NCBI GenBank assembly: GCA_002917775.1
Contig: KZ627159.1
Span: forward strand, 514,010 to 578,009
DNA length: 64,000 nt
Direction of reading: 5' to 3'
DNA from: Glaciozyma antarctica PI12
Lineage: Eukaryota; Basidiomycota; Microbotryomycetes; Kriegeriales; Camptobasidiaceae
Below the pieces are notes generated by a model. It saw nothing but the letters and a program-made list of their open reading frames with translations. It had not been told where the DNA came from and ran no database searches. Made by a program: the position numbers and the translations under genes. Below, one piece after another: positions 33,901-42,924 of this stretch. The stretch's first letter is position 1; every line of letters starts with the position of its first letter.

Positions 33901-36900
33901 CCCGAGGCGCGCGGCTTCGTCGAGAACTCGTACCTCCGAGGTCTCACGCCGCAGGAGTTCTTCTTCCACGCCATGGCCGGCCGCGAGGGACTCATCGACA
34001 CGGCCGTCAAGACCGCCGAGACGGGGTACATCCAGCGTCGTCTCGTCAAGGCGCTCGAGGACGTTATGGTCGCCTACGATGGGACCGTTCGCAACTCGCT
34101 CGGCGACATCGTTCAGTTCATTTACGGCGAGGACGGCATGGACGGAGCGTTCATCGAGGAGCAGGTCGTCGACCCGATTCGTCTTTCGGACGCTCGCTTC
34201 GAGGCGAGGTACCGCGTCGACGTGATGGACCCGGCGTGGGACTTCAAGCGCGGCGTCGTCCAGATTGGCCTCGCCGACGCGAACGTCGAGCTTCAGGCGA
34301 TCCTCGACGCCGAGTACCGCCAACTCCAAGCCGACCGCGACCTCCTCCGTTCCTTCATCTTCCCCAACGGCGACGCCACCGTCTTCCTCCCCGTCAACAT
34401 TCGTCGCACGATCCAGAACGCTCAGCAGATCTTCCACATCGACTTCCGCAAGGCTAGCGACCTCCCTCCCGCCGAAATCCTCACCGCCATCGACGAGCTC
34501 TCGAACCGACTCGTCGTCTGCCGCGGAGAGGACGACCACCTCACTCGCCAGGCGCAGGACAACGCCACCCTCCTCTTCCGCATCTTCCTTCGCTCGAACT
34601 TTGCCGTTCGTCGAGTCCTCGTCCTCCACCACCTCAACCGCGAGGCGTTCGAGTGGGTTCTCGGAGAGGTCGAGGCCAAGTTCAACGCGTCGCTCGCGGC
34701 GCCAGGCGAGATGTGCGGAACGCTCGCGGCGCAGTCGATTGGAGAGCCGGCGACGCAGATGACGCTCAACACGTTCCATTACGCCGGAGTCTCGTCGAAG
34801 AACGTGACGCTCGGAGTCCCGCGTCTGAAGGAGATTATCAACGTCGCGCGCAACCTCAAGACGCCCTCGATGACCGTCTACCTCGAGCCCCACATCTCCC
34901 GCGACATCGCTCATCGCCATGGAGGTGCGATCTCTCCTTTCCTAACACGACCCTCAAGACCGTCACCGCCTCGACCGAGATCTTCTACGACCCGGACCCG
35001 TCGGCGACCGTTATCGAGGACGACCGCGATTTCGTCGAGGCCTTCTTCGCCATCCCCGACGAGGACGTCGAGCAGAACATCACTCGCCAGTCGCCGTGGC
35101 TCCTTCGGTTCGAGCTCGACCGCGCCAAGATGCTCGACAAGAAGCTCGAGATGAGCTTCGTCGCCGGCAAGATCGCAGAGGTCTTCGAGCAGGACCTCTT
35201 CGTCATCTGGTCCGAGGACAACGCTGAGAAGCTCGTCATTCGGTGCCGTGCGCTCAACGAGGTCGAGAAGGAGGACGGCGAGGACGCGGACGAGGAGGAC
35301 ATCTTCCTCAAGCAGCTCGAGACGTCGATGCTGTCGACAATCAGCCTGCGAGGAGTCGAGGGAGTCGAGCGCGTCTTCATGCTCAAGCACAAGCGGAACG
35401 TCATCGCCGAGTCGGGAGAGTTCGACACCCCGGTCGAGTGGGTCCTCGAGACGGACGGCATCAATCTTCGCAAGGTCCTTTGCGTCGACGGCGTCGACTC
35501 CTCTCGCACAACTTCCAACAGTTGCGTTGAGATCCTCGAGGTCCTCGGTATCGAGGCTGCGCGCGCGTCGCTCCTTCGCGAGCTTCGAGCAGTTATCGAG
35601 TTCGACGGATCGCGCGTCAACTACCGCCATCTGTCGATGCTCTGCGACATCATGACCAACCGAGGATCGCTCATGGCCATCACTCGCCACGGCATCAACC
35701 GCGCCGACACGGGCGCCCTCATGCGCTGTTCGTTTGAGGAGACGGTCGAGATCCTCATGGAGGCTGCCGCGATTGGCGAGATCGACTACTGCACCGGAGT
35801 CGCCGAGAACGTCCTCCTCGGGCAGGTCGCGCCGATGGGAACGGGAGCGTTCGAGCTCGCCATCGACATGGAGATGCTCAAGGACGTCGTCGTCGACCAC
35901 CGTCTCCCCGTCCCTGGGATGATGCACGTCGCGGCGGACGGATCGATGACGCCTGGCGCAGGAGGGATGACTCCGTACGCGACGTTTGAGGACGGCAGGA
36001 CGCCCGCGCACCACTACGAGCAGGGACTCGGTCACGCTGCCTTCTCGCCGATCCACCAGCCCGCGGGAGACGGCATGTACGACCCGATGAACAGCATGAC
36101 GCCGCTGCACGGTGGCGCCTCTCCTGCCTGGGGAGGTGCCTCGCCGTTCGCCGGAGGAGCTTCGCCTGGGTACAGCCCGACGTCTCCGAACCAGTACTCG
36201 CCGATCAGCCCTGGCTACAACCCTCGTTCGCCTGGAGGAGCTGGCTACGGTCGTTCGCCTGGAGGACTCGCTGCGACGTCTCCTTGGGTCGATCGCATGC
36301 GAGGAGCGGCTAGTCCGATGTACTCGCCTACGTCGCCGATGGTGCGTCTCTCGTTCTCGTCTTTCGTGCGATTGCGCTAACGACCTTCGCTCGCAGATCA
36401 ACTTCTCTCCCGCAAGCCCTTCCTTCAGCCCCTCCAGTCCTTCCTTCAGCCCCTCCAGTCCCTCCTTCTCCCCCTCGAGCCCTTCCTTCTCCCCCTCGAG
36501 CCCGTCCTTCTCCCCTTCCTCCCCCAAATTCTCACCCTCCTCTCCCTCCTTCTCCCCCTCGTCGCCGAAGTACTCTCCGTAAGCACCTTTCCTCGCTGCA
36601 GGTTCGCACATGAACTTACTGGCGTGTTCTCGCAGGACGAGTCCCTCCTTCAGCCCGTCGAGCCCTTCCTTCAGCCCGTCGTCGCCGAAGTACTCGCCCA
36701 CCTCCCCGCAATACTCGCCAACGAGTCCAAAGGTGAGTTATGACTGCTGCCTGCTCCGCTTTGACGAGAACTGACGCCTCGCTGCTCTCAGTACTCGCCG
36801 ACGAGCCCCGCCTACTCGCCTACTTCGCCTCAGCAGAGTGTTGGACCGACGTCTCCGGCGTACAGGTGCGTTCTCCTCAGGTTCTCTCCTTGTTCTTTCG

Positions 36901-37028
36901 TTGCTGATCTCGCGCTCTGCAGCCCCACGTCGCCGAGGATGAGTCCCATGTCTCCTGGACAGGCGTCGACGCCCGCAACGGCACCCAAGTCGACGCACTA
37001 TTCGAGCAAGTCGTCGTGGTCGAGGTAG
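30903..37028 (+). CDS. RPB1: RNA polymerase II largest subunit Rpb1
   Basis: Catalytic subunit of nuclear Pol II. It starts [20 protein letters not shown]. The N-terminal zinc clamp is [20 protein letters not shown] and CVLCGKLKG. Next come [20 protein letters not shown] and the catalytic Mg-binding NADFDGDEMN (split by an intron after NA and the first two bases of the Asp codon). Bridge-helix/trigger-loop region: FYHAM-type [20 protein letters not shown] and [20 protein letters not shown]. The C-terminal domain of YSPTSPx and mostly FSPSSPx heptads lies at about 36,160-36,990 and ends [12 protein letters not shown]. About a dozen short introns, including three or four within the CTD. The frame slips by one base near 34,905-34,950, between [11 protein letters not shown] and [13 protein letters not shown]. 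That is most likely a consensus error in an essential gene. Confidence 0.97.
36397..36990 (+). repeat. RPB1: RPB1 CTD heptad array (Phe-1/Ser-4 variant)
   Basis: Heptads in order: one FSPASPS, seven FSPSSP(S/K), YSPTSPS, two FSPSSP(S/K), then [28 protein letters not shown] and degenerate units. Ten heptads begin with Phe, not Tyr, and nine of these also have Ser at position 4. Less regular repeats ([25 protein letters not shown]) precede the array from about 36,165. Confidence 0.9.
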
Positions 37029-37331
37029 AAGTGTATTTGGATAGTGCGAGGGCGAAGAACTGCAACGATTCTTTTCGCAAGAGCTCGAGGCTGGTCGCTG
37101 CGCTCTGTTGCTCTCCCTTTGCGCCGTCGCTCCCTGCTCGCTCGCTCTCAACTGTTCTGAAGTCCTCACGGAGTCAAGTTCGGTCGTCCATGGGCAACTG
37201 GGCAAGTATGGACCTCGGAGCTGGCGTTGGACCCAGCACTGATAAGCAGAGGGAGAGAGGGAAGGCCGAAGAGAGCGAATGGATGCGTCGCAAGGTCAAG
37301 AACGGGTGCTTTCCAAGCAGACCGATAGTTC
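37029..37331. other. intergenic region 3' of RPB1
   Basis: About 300 bp of convergent 3' flanks between RPB1 and the right paralogue. Nothing recognised. Confidence 0.45.
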
Positions 37332-38320
37332 TTAGCTGTTACGATGCTGTAGCAGGAACACCAGATGACTAGGAGCAGGATAGCGAGAGCGAAAGAGCGA
37401 AACCCGAATCAGAGAGCAGGATGAACGGCAACGAATCAATGACTTCAAGGATCCTACCGATAAATTACAACATGCACGACGTCCACCTATAAACAGTCCC
37501 TCACTCCTCTCCCCTCCCTTGCCATCAAGGCGCCCCCGCTCCAATCCGTCCCTCCTACAGCCCCTCCGCTCCCGCTCACTTCCTCGCTCCCTGCGTCGGA
37601 ACGAGCACTTCTCCATCGCAAAGACCCGAGGTGAAGCGCAAGCCCAGCCGCTCTTGCGAGGAGTGGATTTGGGCGAACGACGAGGGCGAGCGTCGCGCAA
37701 GTCCTCGATAGTGAGAAAGTTGGGAACGCGCTTCTGGACTTCGACCGAGGAGGCGTAACCGGAGTCCGACCCCGAATCCGAGCCGAAGAGGGGCTCAAAG
37801 TGGATGACAGAGGGGAAGGTGGCGGTGGAGGAAGAGGTGGAGGAGAGGGAGGGGAAGGGAGAGTAGTCCTCGCGGAAGCCCCAGTCGTACGCCTCCACGT
37901 CCTCGACAGGTCCGGCCGGTGCAAAGGTGGCTTAGAAGAGGTTGATATCGGCGTCGAGGAGGGCTTGGGCGGAGGGGGCATCGAGGGAGGAGGAGAAGTC
38001 AGTGAAGGTGGACGCGCCGAGAGAGGGGGTGAGGTAGTTGGCGAGAGAGGGAGGGAGTTGGCGAGAGGAGAGCCGAGTTCCCGCAGGCGTGGGGGTCGAC
38101 GCCGATAGAGAGGACGGCAGAGTCTTCAAAGTTGATGGACTGGGAGAGGAGGCGGGTCAGCTGGGGGAGAAGGAAGGAGGCTCGAGTTGGAACGTACCTC
38201 GACGACCGACTCGGCGAGACTGAAGAAGGATCCCAGAGCGTGGCGGAGGGAAAAGAGGCTCTTCTTGAAGGAGAAGGGAGCGGCGCTGGCCTGGCTGTGC
38301 GAGGTGATGGTGGCGAACAT
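37332..38320 (-). CDS. Right paralogue of the MFAT/DSGYxS pair; reading frame disturbed
   Basis: Partner of the gene at 14832. It starts MFATITSHSQASAAPFSFKK; only MFAT and the promoter are shared exactly. Exon 1 ends SLAESVVE before a standard intron (GTACGT...CTGAC...CCCAG, about 38,137-38,197). Coding-like downstream text includes PPSLANYLTPSLGASTFTDF, AQALLDADINLF, VEDVEAYDWGFREDYSPF, GSDSGSDSGYASSVEV and the conserved tail SPKSTPRKSGWACASPRVF. The exon 1 phase does not match that frame, and one TAA separates DINLF from ATFAPAGPVED. It may be a decaying gene or contain sequence errors. The 3' end is uncertain. Confidence 0.4.
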
Positions 38321-38567
38321 GGTGACGCCAGGCTGAGAGGTGGGAGAGAGGGGGTGGTATGTGAGGTTGTGCTGGGTGATGAGGCTGAGCTGAACGCTGA
38401 GAGTGGTGGTGTACTCGAGGGGAAGGTCTTGGTAAGAAGACGAAAGGTAGAGATGTGACTGAATTTATAGGCATAGGAGCGAGAGTTGGGCGGCTGAGAG
38501 CAATTCCGATCGCGTTCTGTCAGCCATCTCCGCGTCGCGCTCGAAATTGAAGTCTCGTCGCCGCTGG
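38309..38567 (-). repeat. Inverted repeat, inner block, right copy (promoter and first codons)
   Basis: 259 bp; reverse complement of 14584-14843 with a single 1-base indel. Ends at the same codon (MFAT) as the left copy. Confidence 0.95.
38463..38469 (-). promoter_or_regulatory. TATA box (TATAAAT), right copy
   Basis: Same TATAAAT as at 14682-14688, about 143 bp upstream of the ATG at 38320. Confidence 0.6.
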
Positions 38568-38771
38568 CTCAAGCAGGGGAGCAAGCACAGGAGCAGGGGT
38601 GATAAGACGAGCCCAAGGACGCGTAAGAACTAGTCCTTGGAGCAGAGGTGAAGCTGCTGGAGGTGGCGCAAGCGAGACCACTTCACACGAGAATCTTGCG
38701 CGTAAATCGCCATCACACCCGCTCGAGAGGGACGAAGACACGACAGCGTTGTTCCCAGCGACAAGCAAGAC

Positions 38772-39054
38772 NNNNNNNNNNNNNNNNNNNNNNNNNNNNN
38801 NNNNNNNNNNNNNNNNNNNNNNNNNNNNNNNNNNNNNNNNNNNNNNNNNNNNNNNNNNNNNNNNNNNNNNNNNNNNNNNNNNNNNNNNNNNNNNNNNNNN
38901 NNNNNNNNNNNNNNNNNNNNNNNNNNNNNNNNNNNNNNNNNNNNNNNNNNNNNNNNNNNNNNNNNNNNNNNNNNNNNNNNNNNNNNNNNNNNNNNNNNNN
39001 NNNNNNNNNNNNNNNNNNNNNNNNNNNNNNNNNNNNNNNNNNNNNNNNNNNNNN
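38772..39054. other. Assembly gap (283 N)
   Basis: Lies between the inner and outer inverted-repeat blocks of the right arm, mirroring the left-arm gap. The 204 bp on its inner side (38568-38771) have no visible counterpart on the left, where the gap starts at once. Confidence 1.
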
Positions 39055-39525
39055 GTAGGAGCTCATGCGAAGTAGCTCTTCCGACGTGCACGGAGGGGGT
39101 GATTAGAACCTTCTCGCGAACCCCCTTCCTCTTGCCGTTCTGTTCCCCAAACTTTCACTTTCTCATGATCTTGCTCTTCGTCTACTCATCAAAACCCAAG
39201 TACGAGAAGCCAACTGACCTTTTCTTGCGCAGGACCAGGAGCCCGTACCAAGATTTGGGTCAAAAAAAATCTGGAGCGAGGTGTCGGCCGAGAAAGTTGA
39301 CCTTCGCACGCTCGCTCACGTTCGCGAATCTGGTCCCGTACGCCGACACTGCAGTCTCAGAGAAGGCTGGTAATCGCAACCGCATTCCAACCTCGTTCAA
39401 ATGGGGGAGCAGACAACAAAGATCACACAGCAGGCCAATTCACAGCAGTCCTTGCTTCGCAGTCACGACCCCGCCCTGCCGTCTACTCAAGCCGCCCAAA
39501 CAGATCCCTCCTCCGGGTGCAGCCT
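39055..39525. other. intergenic region containing the right outer repeat block
   Basis: About 470 bp between the gap and the phosphorylase gene. Apart from the repeat block nothing is recognised. Confidence 0.45.
39108..39313 (-). repeat. Inverted repeat, outer block, right copy
   Basis: About 206 bp; reverse complement of 13839-14042 with a few clustered differences. Weaker matching extends outward to about 39,345-39,360. Confidence 0.9.
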
Positions 39526-40891
39526 CTACTCTCGCAATCGCATCAGCGCAGTCTCTAAGCGCCCCAAAAAAACACTAACCTCGCTCGGAATCTCGAAAGC
39601 GATCGCAGCATCCAGGCACGCCCTCCCCACGAGCGGCTCCAACTGCGCCACGACAGCAGGATCGATAAAACTGACGCCTCCCGCCTCCATCGTGCGACTG
39701 GCGAAAATCATGTGCGCAGCGGCGGCGGCGACGTTGCCCTTGGTGCGGGAGATGCGCGCGAGGTGGAATAGGTGCGCGGTCTCCATCTGCGGCGGGGCAT
39801 TAGAGCTGGTGAGTCAGATGAGGGAGAAATGGGAGCGTACCTCGAGAGAGGTTAAGTCCGGGAAGGTGGCGTGGAGCTCGGCGATGAGGTGCGAGTTGTT
39901 GTCCTCGAAACTCGGGTCGATGCGACCTTGCGAAGAGTCTGCGTGCGATTCAAAAGCGTCAGCAAGGAGGTAAAAGGTGCGCCAACTGTTTCTGAGAGGT
40001 CACAGAAGCAATCGGCCGAAGCATGCAGCTTGACGTCCCGAATCTCGCACGCAGAAGACCCCACCGGCTTGAGCGAGTCCAGCAGCTGTAGTAGACGAGG
40101 TCAGCAGCCTCTCGCATCAGATACGCTCCTTCCAACATACGCATTCATGAAGGATAGGGTCCGCAGGAATCTGCGCATCGTCCTCAAGTCAGCTCCAACC
40201 CCAGCGACCTGCGAAACTTGACTGACCGGCAACGAAAAGACATAAGGAGCAGGCTTGACCTCTCCCTCCGCCACATGCCAATGATCATACTGCGTCGCGA
40301 TCGTCATAGCCTTCCCCACCACGCCAACCGCGCCGACCTTGAGCGAAGCGTCGAGCGAGCCGCACGATCCGAACCTTCAGATCCGTCAGTCCTCTCCCCC
40401 CTCCCTACTCCCCGCGGACTCACCGAACGATAGCCATATCCCCCTCCACAACCGCCCTCGTCTCCCTCACCAAAAAGTCCATATTCGGGTACCCTAAACC
40501 CCCTCATCAGCTCCCTCCCTCTTCCCACGCAACGGCACTCACCCATCCCAATAGCAATCAACGACACCGGCACGCCCTTGTACCTCCCCGTAACCGTTAC
40601 AAACCCCCTCGCGCTCACGCACTCGAATGGCACTGGCAAGGGATCAAGGAACGCTGCGAATCGTCGGACGCGCGCTGGGTCCCCAGCGGTGACGATACGG
40701 TTCGCTACTTCCCCTGCACGAGATCGTCAGTGCACGTGGAGAGGAGAAAAGAGGAGGGAGGGTACCGGGCTTGACGAAGAGGTGGTAGACGCGTCCTTCG
40801 GCGTCGACGGGCTGCAGCAGTGATCAGCTTGAGCGATGAGGAGGGGAGGAGAAGGGCGAACGAAGTTGGCGTTGGTCATTTGGACAACCAT
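39526..40891 (-). CDS. Uridine-phosphorylase-type nucleoside phosphorylase
   Basis: Member of the PNP/UDP phosphorylase superfamily, cleaving a nucleoside with phosphate to base and ribose-1-phosphate (pyrimidine salvage). It starts MVVQMTNANF, then DAEGRVYHLFVKPG, EVANRIVTAGDPARVRRFA (phosphate-binding GDPxR), VSARGFVTVTGRYKGVPVSL and IAIGMGYPNMDFLVRE. It continues with a GSCGSL motif, GVVGKAMTIATQYDHWHVAE and a late METAHLFHLARI motif (the ME-T of the substrate site). These fit uridine phosphorylase better than purine phosphorylase. About six short introns. The final residues are uncertain: a GTTAGT donor after FEIPSE could give a different tail. Confidence 0.8.
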
Positions 40892-41317
40892 GATAAGGTC
40901 TATGTGAGAGCTGTGAGAGGACGGGGAAGCGGGGGTTAGCGCTGAGAGCAGGGGCTGGCGCGGCGGGGGTGGATCGAGAGAGGGAGAGCCTCCGACGCGC
41001 GTGGTTGCAGCTGTCGTACAAGATAGCGAGGAGGTGCTTACCTTCTAGGTGGGAGCAGAGTCTAGAGAGGGAACGGGTGTGGAGGGAGGAGAGGAGGAAG
41101 GAGCGAAAGCACGATGAGCGCTCGGCCAGGTGACGGGTCGCCCGCAAGTTCGCTCCGCCCAAGTCTTTCTTCCTTCTGTCGACACGATTCTCGACGACGA
41201 CCAACGAACGCAGCACCAGGAGGATATTTCGACTAACGCGCGGCATAGCATTGTCATGGATCGGAGTCCTCGGCACTCCCCCTCCTCTGCCTCCTGCGTC
41301 GAACAAAACCCAAACAT
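40892..41317. other. intergenic region, RPL3 3' flank / phosphorylase promoter
   Basis: About 430 bp between two minus-strand genes. Nothing recognised. Confidence 0.45.
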
Positions 41318-42924
41318 TCAAGCCTTGATCTTCTTCTGTCCCTCGAACTGGAGCTTCTCGGCAGCAGTTTGGAAACGACCGTGACCCTATCGTAGCGAAC
41401 GACGTCAGCGGGCTGCTCGAACGAAAGAAGGAGGGAACGAGTACGCACGAACTTGGAAGAGGTATCGATGAACTTGAGGGAGATCTTCTCGAGGGCACGG
41501 CGGGAGGTGTGGGAGATGAGGGACTTGCGGAGGGTAACGACACGCTTCTTGACACCAGGGCAGGAACCCTATCGAGCGAGAACAACGTCAGCGAACTGCT
41601 CGAAACGCAAAAGCGAAGGCGGCAGGACGAACCTTGATGACGATGAAGTCGTTCTTCACGATACCGTAACGGACGAAGCCACCCATGGGGGTGATCGCCT
41701 TGACGGTCGTGTCGAACTCGGTGGTAGCCGAGGAGGGGTCCTCAGCCTTGCCGACGCGGTAGACCTTCTTGTTGAGTTCAGTACGGTGGTGGTATCCGTT
41801 CTGCGAGCGCACACGTCAGCGACGAGTCGTCGAAAAGCGAACAAAGGAAGAACGCACCTGTCCTGCGCGGGCCACGGAGTACATGACCTTGGACGGGTGC
41901 CACGCTCCAATGCAAGCAACCTTGCGAAGTCCCTTGTGGGTCTTGCGCGGGAGCTTCTTGGTTCCCCAACGGTGGGTGACTCCCTCGAATCCGTGACCGG
42001 CGGTAACAGCGATGATGTCGATGTTCTCGTCCTGCTCGAAGATGGAGGAGACGTCGAAGGTCTTCTCGAAGTGGCTCTTGGCGAAGTCGACCTTGTCGGC
42101 GATGGATCCTCCGTTGACCTGGATCTCCATAAGGTGGGCCTTCTTCTGGTCGAGGCCAGTCTTGCGGATCTGGGTGTGGGCGAGGACGCGGACGACGGTG
42201 CAGTACTTGGAGATGCGCTCGAGCTCGCGGGCGATGGAGGACTTGGGACCCGACTCGGCGTGCTTCTTCGCGTACTTGGTGAATGCCTGCGTACGGGAAG
42301 CATCGTCAGCTCCAGTCCTTCGTCTCGCAGTGTGATGGACGCACCTTTTTCTTGGACCGGTACCAGTTCTTGTAGAATCGACGCTTAACCTCATCGGAGA
42401 GGTGCTCGGCCCAGACGGTGGTGAGGGAACGGAGTCCACGGGGGGTCTCGACGTAGCCGACGACTCCAACAATGACCATGGGAGGGGTCTCGATGACGGT
42501 GACGGCCTCGACAACCTCGCGCTTGTGCATCTCTGGAGGAGGGGGGAGAATTCGTTAGCTCCCAGTTCTTCCTCCCAACAGGCGAACAGGACGCACTGGA
42601 TCCGGGACGCTCGAGGTCACGAACGATGTGGGTCATGCCGGCCTTGTAACCAAGGAAGGCGGTGAGGTGGACGGGCTTCTTGGGGTCGTCCTACACACGT
42701 ACGAAAAGCCGTCAGCTCCCAATTCTTCTTCAGCGCGCGCGCGCGCACAAAGGAAAGGACGTACGATGGGGAAGGACTTTGCCTTTCCACGGTGACGGGC
42801 TGCGCGCTTCCTGGGAAGGAAACCGAGGGATCCATGTCTAGAAAAGGGAGAGGCCGTAAGCACGCATTCGAGCCAAGAAGGACGAAGAGGCGTACCGGGG
42901 GTGCTCAAACTTTCGGTGAGACAT
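41318..42924 (-). CDS. RPL3: 60S ribosomal protein L3
   Basis: Universal large-subunit protein near the peptidyl-transferase centre. The protein reads [158 protein letters not shown] and ends [13 protein letters not shown]. The length fits the family (about 390 residues). Seven introns of about 55-70 nt split it, the first after the ninth or tenth codon. Codon use is strongly C-ending, as expected for a highly expressed gene. Confidence 0.97.

Noticed and set aside
33538-34920. Very long open frames on the minus strand opposite RPB1 and its CTD (also 34911-36701)
   Set aside because: GC-rich codon bias of RPB1 leaves the complementary strand open; the products are Arg/Glu/Asp/Leu-rich with no domain.
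13839-39313. Interpretation of the inverted repeats as transposon termini
   Set aside because: The blocks contain a gene promoter and start codon, the interval holds unrelated housekeeping genes, and no transposase or target-site duplication was seen.
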